Below, one piece after another: positions 43,640-50,047 of a stretch of 51,067 nt of DNA (positions are counted from its first letter, which is position 1; each line of letters opens with the position of its first letter). The notes under the pieces are model-generated. The model had not been told where the DNA came from, ran no database searches, and worked only from the letters and a program-made list of their open reading frames with translations. Location of the stretch: NCBI RefSeq assembly GCF_026786305.1, contig NZ_JAJAYI010000074.1, forward strand, positions 1 through 51,067. Direction: 5' to 3'. Both the position numbers and the translations under genes were made by a program. This DNA comes from Cryobacterium sp. (GTDB lineage: Bacteria > Actinomycetota > Actinomycetes > Actinomycetales > Microbacteriaceae).

Positions 43640-45187
43640 TCAATACGCCCCAACTGGTTGGATGACGGTTTTAAAGGTGCGCCAAATGATCATCAGGTCG
43701 CCAGCGAGTGACCAGTTCTCGACGTAGTACAGGTCGAGCCGAACGCTGTCTTCCCAGCTGAGATTGGAGCGGCCATTGACCTGCCACATACCGGTCAGTC
43801 CGGGCTTGATGTATAGACGGCGGTGCACGTGGGTCTCGTAGACCTGAACTTCCTCGGGTAGTGGCGGGCGCGGTCCGACCAGGCTCATCTCGCCGACAAA
43901 AATGTTCCACAATTGGGGCAGCTCGTCGAGGGAGTACTTGCGCAGCACTCGACCGATCTTGGTAATGCGAGGGTCGTTGCGAATCTTGAACAGCACCCCC
44001 GCGGCCTCGTTTTGGTCGAGCAGGCCGGCCAGGTCGTCTTCCGCCGTCCGCACCATGGAACGAAACTTGATCATGCGGAACGTTTGTCCGTTGCGGCCGC
44101 ACCGTTCCTGCCGAAACAGCACGGGTCCCGGGCTGTCCAGTTTGATGAGCACGGCGATCACGGCGAGCACGGGCAGCAAGAACAACAGGGCGAGGGCCGT
44201 TGTGACGATGTCCAGGGTGCGCTTGAGGGCATGGCGCCCCCCTTCGAACCGGGGAATTTCGACGTGGATCAGCGGGAGGCCGTCAACCGGACGAAAGTGG
44301 ATGCGGGGACCAGCGACATCCGTCAACCGGCTGGAGAGAACCAGCTCCGCAGACGTTCCCTCGAGGTCCCAGCCGAGGTTACGAATGTAGGAACTGCCGC
44401 CGCTGGGCTGCCCGGCCACGATGACCGTGTCGACGCCCATAGCGGCCGCCGCAGCGGCGACATGCTCGAAATCGGACACGATCGGCACCATGCGCTCGCC
44501 CGCCGAGATCTCGTCTCCGATGCCGTCTTCGAGAGCGGCACCGACGATGTAGTAGGCAGCGCCAGCCTTCGTGTCGATCTGACTGACCACGTATTCAACG
44601 TCATCGCGGTTTCCGACGACGATCACGCGCGAGAGGTAGTGGCCGAACTTGCGCTGGTGCAGCAGCCATTTGCGCCACAGCCACCGTTCCAGAACCAATG
44701 CGAGAATGCCGAGCGGAAGCGCCAGAACAAAATAGAGCCGGGCGATGTCGATGTGAAAGATCAGGAAGACGATGGCGAGCATGCCGAAGGTCACGGCGCT
44801 AGCGTTGATGACCTGTTTGTACTCGCTCGCTCCGACACCGACGACGCGGGAGTCTCGGGTGTGAAAGAGCTCGAGGGTCGTGAGCCAGGTCACCACGATC
44901 AGGAGCGACACGAGCCAGTAGTTGGCGCTGAACGATCCCGGCACTGCCGGAATACCGTCCACGCCGAACCGAGAGACCAGCGCAACACCGACTGCGAGCA
45001 CAATGAAGGTGACATCGGTCAGTCTCAGCTTGGTGCGATACCGCCGCGCCCAGATCAGCCCGGAGGAGGGGGTATCGACCGCAATATCGGTGTGCGCCGA
45101 TACCACCTGGTCAACGAGCCGAAGCTTGGGGGTGCGGCGCAGGGGCAGCGACTGCGCGAAGGCCGCGGGTGAATCTGATTCACTCAT
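43640..45187 (-). CDS. Polyprenyl-phosphate sugar phosphotransferase (initiating glycosyltransferase)
   Basis: A 515-residue protein of the exopolysaccharide sugar-transferase family, which loads the first sugar phosphate onto undecaprenyl phosphate. It has five hydrophobic helices (four near the N terminus, one at 'IVTTALALLFLLPVLAVIAV'), a Rossmann-like segment ('VIVVGNRDDVEYVVSQID') and the catalytic C-terminal domain: 'GPVLFRQERCGRNGQTFRMI', 'KFRSM', 'LRKYSLDELPQLWNI', 'MSLVGPRPPLPEE' and 'PGLTGMWQVNGRS'. The ATG is nine bases after AGGGGG. It leads the five-gene minus-strand run 45187-38998. Confidence 0.94.
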   Translation of the reverse strand: MSESDSPAAFAQSLPLRRTPKLRLVDQVVSAHTDIAVDTPSSGLIWARRYRTKLRLTDVTFIVLAVGVALVSRFGVDGIPAVPGSFSANYWLVSLLIVVTWLTTLELFHTRDSRVVGVGASEYKQVINASAVTFGMLAIVFLIFHIDIARLYFVLALPLGILALVLERWLWRKWLLHQRKFGHYLSRVIVVGNRDDVEYVVSQIDTKAGAAYYIVGAALEDGIGDEISAGERMVPIVSDFEHVAAAAAAMGVDTVIVAGQPSGGSSYIRNLGWDLEGTSAELVLSSRLTDVAGPRIHFRPVDGLPLIHVEIPRFEGGRHALKRTLDIVTTALALLFLLPVLAVIAVLIKLDSPGPVLFRQERCGRNGQTFRMIKFRSMVRTAEDDLAGLLDQNEAAGVLFKIRNDPRITKIGRVLRKYSLDELPQLWNIFVGEMSLVGPRPPLPEEVQVYETHVHRRLYIKPGLTGMWQVNGRSNLSWEDSVRLDLYYVENWSLAGDLMIIWRTFKTVIQPVGAY

Positions 45188-45354
45188 AAGTCATTCCCCC
45201 TATGGTCGAACGTGAAAGCGGTGCCACGTGTAGCCGGTGTAGTGCGGTGGAGCAAATACTCGTGAAGGTGATTCTGGGGGTGGATCCGCGGGGTGGTGTG
45301 GATGTCACGTTTTCATTCCCTGCAGTCGGGTTTACAGGAACAGGTGGTCGTAAT

Positions 45355-45381
45355 GACAAGTTGACAATGCTGGCACTTGTC
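45355..45381. promoter_or_regulatory. Inverted repeat GACAAGT-N13-ACTTGTC
   Basis: The perfect 7-bp arms at 45355-45361 and 45375-45381 are 20 bases centre to centre, two helical turns, as for a dimeric regulator. A TTGACA hexamer (45361-45366) overlaps it on the plus strand, with no convincing -10 partner. It could regulate the sugar-transferase operon. Confidence 0.4.
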
Positions 45382-45475
45382 GTTCGATGGAGCGCGGCGT
45401 AGGAAGATGATTCTTTCTCAGCAACTTACTGGCAGACACTACCCCGATTCAAGTAGGCGGCGCTGTAACCTCTAC

Positions 45476-45501
45476 GGGGGTCAAAATCCCCTGTCTGGGG
45501 G
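45476..45501. promoter_or_regulatory. Alternating G5/C4/G5 tract
   Basis: GGGGG (45476-45480), seven bases, CCCC (45488-45491), five bases, GGGGG (45497-45501). The same order and near-identical spacing occur at 33125-33149 before the large surface-protein gene. Confidence 0.45.
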
Positions 45502-45672
45502 AGCCTGCGGGGTCTGTGTGCCTGCAGAGCGGCTACTGCCGTCTCAATGCCCGGTATTGCGGGCTGAAATCAGGTTCGCTGCGCCGGAGTGCCTTCTGCC
45601 CGAGTACACGAAATGCCCGATGAAAGGGGTCCTAGGCTGGTCGGAGCGCATCGATTGCCGGGAAGAGTTCAC

Positions 45673-46722
45673 ATGACCGTAAGAATTCCGAAATTTGCCG
45701 TTATTGACGGGCACAACGACCTCGCCTGGGCCTGCCGCGAGCATCGTGACTATTCCGTTACCGGGCTGGACTCTGAGCACGATTCGAGGGGCAGTCAGTT
45801 GCAAACGGATGTCCCCAAGTTGCGTCGAGGAGGGGTGCAGGGCCAGTTCTGGTCGGTGTGGGTGCACACCGATCTTGAGGGCACCGATTCGGTGCAGGCG
45901 ACGCTGGAGCAGATCGACTTCATTCACCGTCTGATTGCGGCTTATCCCGCTGACTTTGAACGGGCCGTCACCGCCGACGACGTCGAGCGAGCCCAGCACG
46001 GCGGAAGAGTTGCGTCGCTCCTCGGGGTCGAGGGCGGTAATCAGATGAACAACTCACTCGCTGTGCTCCGCGAGTACGCGCGACTGGGCGTGCGCTATAT
46101 GACGCTGACCTGGAACTCGTCGACGGAGTGGGCTGACGCTGCTGTCGGCGATGTGACCCATAACGGCCTCAACGAGCGCGGACGGGCCATCATTGCGGAA
46201 ATGAACCGCATCGGCATGATGGTCGACCTGTCGCACGTCTCCGCTGCCACCATGCAGGACGCCCTCGACGCCACAGCGCTTCCCCTTCTCTTCAGCCACT
46301 CCTCGTGTTTTGCCCTCAATCCACACCCGCGCAACGTGCCGGATGTGATTCTCACCCAGCTCGCCGCCAACGACGGTGTGCAGATGATCACCTTCGTACC
46401 GGCTTTCATCTCGGCCGACTACCGGAGCTGGGAAGATAATGGTTCGGTGGGTGACAAGCCGGTGGTCACCGTGGCGCACGTTGCCGACCACGTGGAGCAC
46501 GCCCGCAGCTTGGCCGGCGTCGATCACATCGGTCTCGGCGGCGACTTCGACGGCTGCCCCGACATGCCGGTCGGCCTGGCCAACGTGTCGGAATACCCGA
46601 ACCTGTTCGCGGAGCTCGAGCGTCGGGGGTGGAGCGAGGCCGACCTCGCCAAGCTTGGCCACCAGAACGTGCTGCGCGTGCTTCGCGCCAACGACCCCGC
46701 CTACCGGGCCTTCATGGCCTAA
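45673..46722 (+). CDS. Membrane dipeptidase (peptidase family M19)
   Basis: A 349-residue zinc dipeptidase. Metal-site motifs are 'IDGHNDLAW' near the N terminus, 'GVEGGNQMNNSL', 'VDLSHVS', 'LFSHSS' and 'GLGGDFDGCPD'. Despite the family name there is no signal peptide or membrane helix, so it is probably cytoplasmic and cleaves dipeptides, including D-amino-acid ones. The frame is open upstream to 45589, but the ATG at 45673 follows GGAAGAG and gives the normal N terminus. It is not an obvious part of the polysaccharide locus. Confidence 0.93.
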   Translation: MTVRIPKFAVIDGHNDLAWACREHRDYSVTGLDSEHDSRGSQLQTDVPKLRRGGVQGQFWSVWVHTDLEGTDSVQATLEQIDFIHRLIAAYPADFERAVTADDVERAQHGGRVASLLGVEGGNQMNNSLAVLREYARLGVRYMTLTWNSSTEWADAAVGDVTHNGLNERGRAIIAEMNRIGMMVDLSHVSAATMQDALDATALPLLFSHSSCFALNPHPRNVPDVILTQLAANDGVQMITFVPAFISADYRSWEDNGSVGDKPVVTVAHVADHVEHARSLAGVDHIGLGGDFDGCPDMPVGLANVSEYPNLFAELERRGWSEADLAKLGHQNVLRVLRANDPAYRAFMA

Positions 46723-46794
46723 GCCCCTCGGCGCTTCACTGCTACACAGGCGTTGCCCAGTCGGCGTGCCTACGGTCGAAGCAGGTCGTGGAAC

Positions 46795-46843
46795 GCGGCC
46801 CCGGACGACGGATCAGTACCCGGAACGCGACAAGACTGGCCGA
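46795..46843 (+). promoter_or_regulatory. Guanidine-III (ykkC-III) riboswitch
   Basis: The leader contains the conserved blocks of this small aptamer in order and spacing: CCGGACGA (46801-46808), GTACCCGG (46816-46823) and GACAAGAC (46829-46836). CCGG at 46801-46804 can pair with CCGG at 46820-46823, and GGATCA (46810-46815) with TGGCC (46837-46841) if one A is bulged, giving the pseudoknot. The ribosome-binding GAGGAG (46842-46847) begins at once after the aptamer, so guanidine binding could expose or mask it. The downstream gene is a guanidinium-exporter-type SMR protein, the usual partner. Confidence 0.85.
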
Positions 46844-46855
46844 GGAGTATCAGCC

Positions 46856-47179
46856 ATGTTGTGGATTGTGCTTATTGCGTCCGGGGTTCTCGAAGCCGTC
46901 TGGGCGACGGCGCTCGGAAAGTCCGCGGGCTTCACCAAGTTGTGGCCGACCGTCATTTTCGGTGGTGCGCTCGCGCTCAGCATGGCCGGTCTGGCCTGGG
47001 CGATGCGGGAGATTCCGATCGGAACGGCTTACGCCGTGTGGGTCGGGGTCGGCGCGGCGCTCACCGTGATCTGGGCGATGATCAGCGGTGATGCGAGCGT
47101 GTCGTGGTTGAAGATCGCCCTGTTGCTCGGCCTGATCAGCTGCATAGTCGGCCTCAAACTCGTCGATGGTGCGCCCTGA
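46856..47179 (+). CDS. sugE: Small multidrug resistance family guanidinium exporter (SugE/Gdx)
   Basis: A 107-residue SMR protein with four transmembrane helices. The essential Glu lies in 'SGVLEAVWATALGKS', and 'PIGTAYAVWVGVGAALTV' is the SugE/Gdx-type signature rather than the EmrE type. Gdx proteins export guanidinium ion by proton exchange as dual-topology dimers. The ATG at 46856 is eight bases after GAGGAG; the frame is open upstream but that section overlaps the dipeptidase gene and the riboswitch. Control by the guanidine-III riboswitch strengthens the assignment. Confidence 0.92.
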   Translation: MLWIVLIASGVLEAVWATALGKSAGFTKLWPTVIFGGALALSMAGLAWAMREIPIGTAYAVWVGVGAALTVIWAMISGDASVSWLKIALLLGLISCIVGLKLVDGAP

Positions 47180-47332
47180 ACCCTGACGTGGCACGGTGCC
47201 GGAGCAGAAGTGGGCGCTCAAACCGTCAGGCCAGGTCACTCGTGCGGCCGTCGCTCGAAAACGCGTCGGTACCCTCGCTGAAAATCGTCGGCGTGCCCGC
47301 GCAGGGGAGCGTCGCAGGCTTCTCGTGCAAAG

Positions 47333-47656
47333 TTAGGAGCCGGTGCCCAATGGTTGCGCCGGGCAAAACCGCCTCGGCGAGAGCGATCTGAGCGCTGTCA
47401 CCGGTCCGGGTCCTTGGAGACTGCGCGTCAGCGCGACGTCGCGCAGCGCCCCACGCAGAATCTTCGAACCGATCGGCGAGAATTTCGCGCTTCCACCCGC
47501 GGCAGCGAGGGCGAACCCGTCCCGCAGCAGCGCGGCGAACCAGACCCGGGCCAGATAGGCCGGAGCGGCGGTCTCCATGAACCGGGCGTGAAGGGCAGAC
47601 ATAGGGGAGAGGGTCTCGTTGCCGTCGAACATGATCACTGACGGCGTACTGTTCAT
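47333..47656 (-). pseudogene. Truncated haloacid dehalogenase type II-like gene
   Basis: From an ATG at 47656, the first 75 residues look like type II haloacid dehalogenases: the nucleophile region 'VIMFDGNETLSPMSALHARF' and then 'APAYLARVWFAALLRDGFAL'. After about residue 75 the likeness stops and the frame ends after 107 residues, less than half of the family's usual 220-240. A neighbouring frame (down to about 47226) reads 'GHRLLTLHEKPATL', which could be a shifted remnant of the next block. I call it a decayed gene; a short expressed protein is not excluded. Confidence 0.55.
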
Positions 47657-47696
47657 GGCTCGTTCCCTTGGTTGGTTCGGATAAAAACGCACGCCG

Positions 47697-47858
47697 GCGC
47701 GGAACGGCGATGGCCTCGAGGTCTGAGGGCAGGCCGAGATTTTTCGTCGGGTGAAACGTGAGCGTGGGAGACCAGGTAGTCGCCCACGCGATGGATTCGA
47801 GGGCCACGAGCTGCTGCACAAATTCCGCATGCACCCGAGAAAACTCGCGAATCGACAT
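47697..47858 (-). pseudogene. Fragment resembling a HAD 'Swiss army knife' domain
   Basis: A 54-codon stretch reading 'HAEFVQQLVALESIAWATTW' followed by 'NLGLPSDLEAIAVP' resembles the C-terminal half of small HAD-type proteins with a WATTW...LGLP pattern. The N-terminal Asp-Val-Asp-Gly motif expected about 40 residues earlier is absent, and downstream the frame runs into the antisense of another remnant. It is therefore a fragment at best; the identification rests on recollection of the motif. Confidence 0.35.
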
Positions 47859-48025
47859 TGCTCCAGCTCTCGAATCACGACGGGTACGCTCAAACAGCTC
47901 TACTCTCGATCTCAGTTGCCGACCCGCTCTCTTTTCGCCCTGGGAGGCGAGTGAAGCGTGCCGCAAATGTGGGCAAAGTGTGGGTTTGGGACGAAAAACA
48001 CCGAAACCTGACGGGCGGTTAAACA

Positions 48026-48050
48026 GAAAAACTCCCGTGTGAACGGGAGC
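48026..48050 (-). terminator. Intrinsic terminator after tRNA-Phe
   Basis: CTCCCGT (48032-48038), loop GTGA, ACGGGAG (48043-48049); read on the minus strand the stem is followed by five T residues (48027-48031). It closes the minus-strand tRNA transcript six bases after the CCA end of tRNA-Phe. Confidence 0.85.
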
Positions 48051-48055
48051 TTTAG

Positions 48056-48131
48056 TGGTGGCCCCGACCGGCGTCGATCCGGTGACCTTTCGATTTTCAG
48101 TCGAACGCTCTACCAACTGAGCTACAGGGCC
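48056..48131 (-). tRNA. tRNA-Phe (anticodon GAA)
   Basis: This 76-base gene includes an encoded CCA. Acceptor arms GGCCCTG/CGGGGCC pair with one G-U, the D loop reads AGCTCAGTTGGTAGAGC, the anticodon arm TCGACTGAAAATCGA carries GAA in its loop, and the T arm is ACCGG/CCGGT. Confidence 0.95.
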
Positions 48132-48162
48132 CCAAAGACGCGTCAAAACGCCTCTTCTAAGG

Positions 48163-48189
48163 AAAAAAGCCCTTCCTTTCGAAAGGGCT
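48163..48189 (-). terminator. Intrinsic terminator between tRNA-Asp and tRNA-Phe
   Basis: AGCCCTT (48168-48174) and AAGGGCT (48183-48189) form a 7-bp stem; on the minus strand it is followed by a run of T (48163-48168). It lies 11 bases after tRNA-Asp, so tRNA-Phe may have its own promoter or depend on read-through. Confidence 0.75.
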
Positions 48190-48199
48190 ATTGCCTTTG

Positions 48200-48273
48200 C
48201 GACCCTGACCGGACTTGAACCGGCGACCTCCGCCGTGACAGGGCGGCGCGCTAACCAACTGCGCTACAGGGCC
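48200..48273 (-). tRNA. tRNA-Asp (anticodon GTC)
   Basis: A 74-base gene without encoded CCA. Acceptor GGCCCTG/CAGGGTC, D arm GCGCAGTTGGTTAGCGC, anticodon arm CCGCCCTGTCACGGCGG with GTC in the loop, T arm GCCGGTTCAAGTCCGGT. Confidence 0.95.
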
Positions 48274-48358
48274 TCGTTGCAAAACTGCGAATCTGTGTGC
48301 GAGGCACGTGGTAAGACTATTCTATTTTTTTTGCGACTTCGTGCACGTGCTGTTTGCG

Positions 48359-48431
48359 TAGCCCCAACGGGATTCGAACCCGTGTTAACGCCGTGAAAGG
48401 GCGCCGTCCTAGGCCGCTAAACGATGGGGCC
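48359..48431 (-). tRNA. tRNA-Glu (anticodon TTC)
   Basis: A 73-base gene without full CCA. Acceptor GGCCCCA/TGGGGCT, anticodon arm CGCCCTTTCACGGCG with TTC in the loop, T arm ACGGGTTCGAATCCCGT. It is the promoter-proximal gene of the Glu-Asp-Phe cluster. Confidence 0.95.
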
Positions 48432-48464
48432 GTGAGCCATAGACGTCATGGCTGCCGAAGAGTA

Positions 48465-48493
48465 AGCATACGGTCTTGTGGGGCTGAGGCCAA
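48465..48493 (-). promoter_or_regulatory. Probable promoter of the tRNA cluster
   Basis: Read on the minus strand, TTGGCC (48488-48493), a 17-base spacer and TATGCT (48465-48470) lie 33 bases before the 5' end of tRNA-Glu. The remaining 48494-48688 shows no gene and no recognised riboswitch. Confidence 0.5.
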
Positions 48494-48688
48494 ATCGGCG
48501 CGCGCAACATCCGCTGGAATATTGATCAATTTGCGACGTTCGTTCACAGCGCGCCCGCAAATAGCCGGGCCAGCGAGCATTTCGCGGGTTAGATTCACCA
48601 GTAGGACTGGGCGAACCGTGCCCACCTTGTTACTCTGAGGAGTCCGCTCCGGCGCACGTTGCGACTGCCAAAAGCCTGTTGGGAAACA

Positions 48689-50047
48689 ATGATTCATATG
48701 AGAACCGTGATTGGCCGTGGTACGTACACACCTGCTCGCCGCTTGCGTGTGGCCAATCGGTGGCCACGACACACCCTGGCGCTGACCAGCATCGTGGCGG
48801 CCATGACCCTTCTAGTGACCTTGGTGAGCCCGGTATCCTCGGCCCGCGCCGTCGATTACCCCTCGTGGCAGGACCTGCAGAATGCCAAGGCGAACACCGC
48901 CTCGGCCGCCGCGCAGGTGACCGCTATCGAGAATCTCATCGCCGGCCTGCAGGAGCGGGTGCAAGAGACTCAGGCCTCCGCCGAGAAGAGCGCCAACGAG
49001 CTCGAGGTCGCCCAGCAAGATTTCGACGACGCCACCCGCCGTGCCGAAGACATTCAGTTGCAGGCGGACGCCAGCAAGGCCACAGCGGATGCCGCCACCA
49101 AGCAGGCTGGCCAGCTCGCCGCCCAGCTCTACCGCACCGGCGGCACCGATCTGAGCGTGAATCTGTTCCTCGAGGGGCAGGGTGACGGCGCCGATGCCGA
49201 CCTGCTGCTGGCGAAACTGGGCAACATGAGCAAGCTCGTCGAGCGCAGCTCAGATGTGTACGACGAGGCGCAGTCCGCCACCAACAATGCGCAGTCCCTG
49301 GGCGACCAGGCCAAGCTCGCACAAGCCGAGCGCGAAACCCTCCGCCTCGCCGCTGAGACGGCGCTCGCGGCTGCCCAGGCCGCGGCCGAGTCTGCAGCGA
49401 ACGCCCTCGCCGAGTCCCAAGCCAAGAGCGTCGAGCTGGAACAACAACTGCAGTTCATGCGCGACGCCCAGGCCACGACTACAGCCGGGTATGAAGCCGG
49501 TGTGGCCGAGCGCGCCCGCCTGGAAGCCATTCGTGTCGCGGCAGCAGCAGCGGCAGCCAGAGCAGCGGCGGCAGCGGCGGCGGCGGCGGCCGCGAGTAGT
49601 GGTGGCTCCGGCGGGTCGGTGAGCATGTCCGGCTGGGGTGTTCCGGCCAGCGGACGTATCACCGCCGGCTACGGACCCCGATCGGTCATCTGTAATGGTG
49701 GCGAGTGCAGCGGCAGCTTCCACTACGCGACCGACCTCGGCACCGGCTGTGGCGCGCCCATCTACGCCGCCCACGCCGGCGTTGTCACCTGGGCCGGACG
49801 CCTCGGCACCTACGGCAACTTTGTGAAGATCAGCCACGGCGACAACGTGTCGACCGGGTACGCCCACATTCGGGACGGCGGCTTCAGCGTGAGCGTCGGC
49901 CAGACGGTCTCGGCCGGGCAGCTCATCGCCAGTTCCGGTGACACCGGAGCCGCCAACGGCTGCCACCTGCACTTCGAAGTGTGGATTGGTGGAAACCGCA
50001 TCAATCCCGTTCCATTCATGGCCGACCGGGGAGCATCACTTGGCTAA
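48689..50047 (+). CDS. Secreted coiled-coil peptidoglycan hydrolase, M23 family
   Basis: A 452-residue exported protein. A signal segment ('ALTSIVAAMTLLVTLVSPVS') ends before 'AVDYPSWQDL'; a long coiled coil (about residues 55-290) follows, then an Ala-rich run with up to 11 consecutive Ala, and a C-terminal M23 LytM endopeptidase domain with zinc ligands in 'FHYATDLG' and 'CHLHFEVW'. Such proteins cut peptidoglycan cross-links during growth or division. ATG codons at 48689 and 48698 compete; GGGA lies four bases before the first. Its 3' end overlaps the start of a related gene. Confidence 0.9.
   Translation: MIHMRTVIGRGTYTPARRLRVANRWPRHTLALTSIVAAMTLLVTLVSPVSSARAVDYPSWQDLQNAKANTASAAAQVTAIENLIAGLQERVQETQASAEKSANELEVAQQDFDDATRRAEDIQLQADASKATADAATKQAGQLAAQLYRTGGTDLSVNLFLEGQGDGADADLLLAKLGNMSKLVERSSDVYDEAQSATNNAQSLGDQAKLAQAERETLRLAAETALAAAQAAAESAANALAESQAKSVELEQQLQFMRDAQATTTAGYEAGVAERARLEAIRVAAAAAAARAAAAAAAAAAASSGGSGGSVSMSGWGVPASGRITAGYGPRSVICNGGECSGSFHYATDLGTGCGAPIYAAHAGVVTWAGRLGTYGNFVKISHGDNVSTGYAHIRDGGFSVSVGQTVSAGQLIASSGDTGAANGCHLHFEVWIGGNRINPVPFMADRGASLG

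Larger units (their letters stand above)
45188..45672. other. 485-base divergent intergenic region
   Basis: There is no convincing gene between the initiating sugar transferase (minus) and the dipeptidase (plus). The region holds an inverted repeat at 45355-45381 and the G5/C4/G5 tract at 45476-45501. Its length suggests a regulated promoter for the polysaccharide operon. Confidence 0.7.
47180..48025. other. Gene-poor region with degenerate HAD-family fragments
   Basis: No intact gene is seen in the roughly 850 bases between the guanidinium exporter and the tRNA terminator. Minus-strand reading frames hold pieces resembling two HAD-superfamily proteins (separate entries). An inverted repeat CCTGACG (47182-47188)/CGTCAGG (47224-47230) lies just after the exporter stop. 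Confidence 0.6.

Noticed and set aside
18709-45187. Polysaccharide locus as a recent mobile island
   Set aside because: No integrase, transposase, flanking direct repeats or clear change in base composition; mosaic gene order alone is insufficient.
47226-48146. 306-codon minus-strand ORF
   Set aside because: Its first 30 codons are the tRNA-Phe gene read as protein, and it then runs through a terminator and unrelated remnants; it is not a gene.
48494-48688. Search for a ydaO/c-di-AMP-type riboswitch before the peptidoglycan hydrolase gene
   Set aside because: No conserved blocks were seen; the region is too short and lacks the expected GA-rich motifs.
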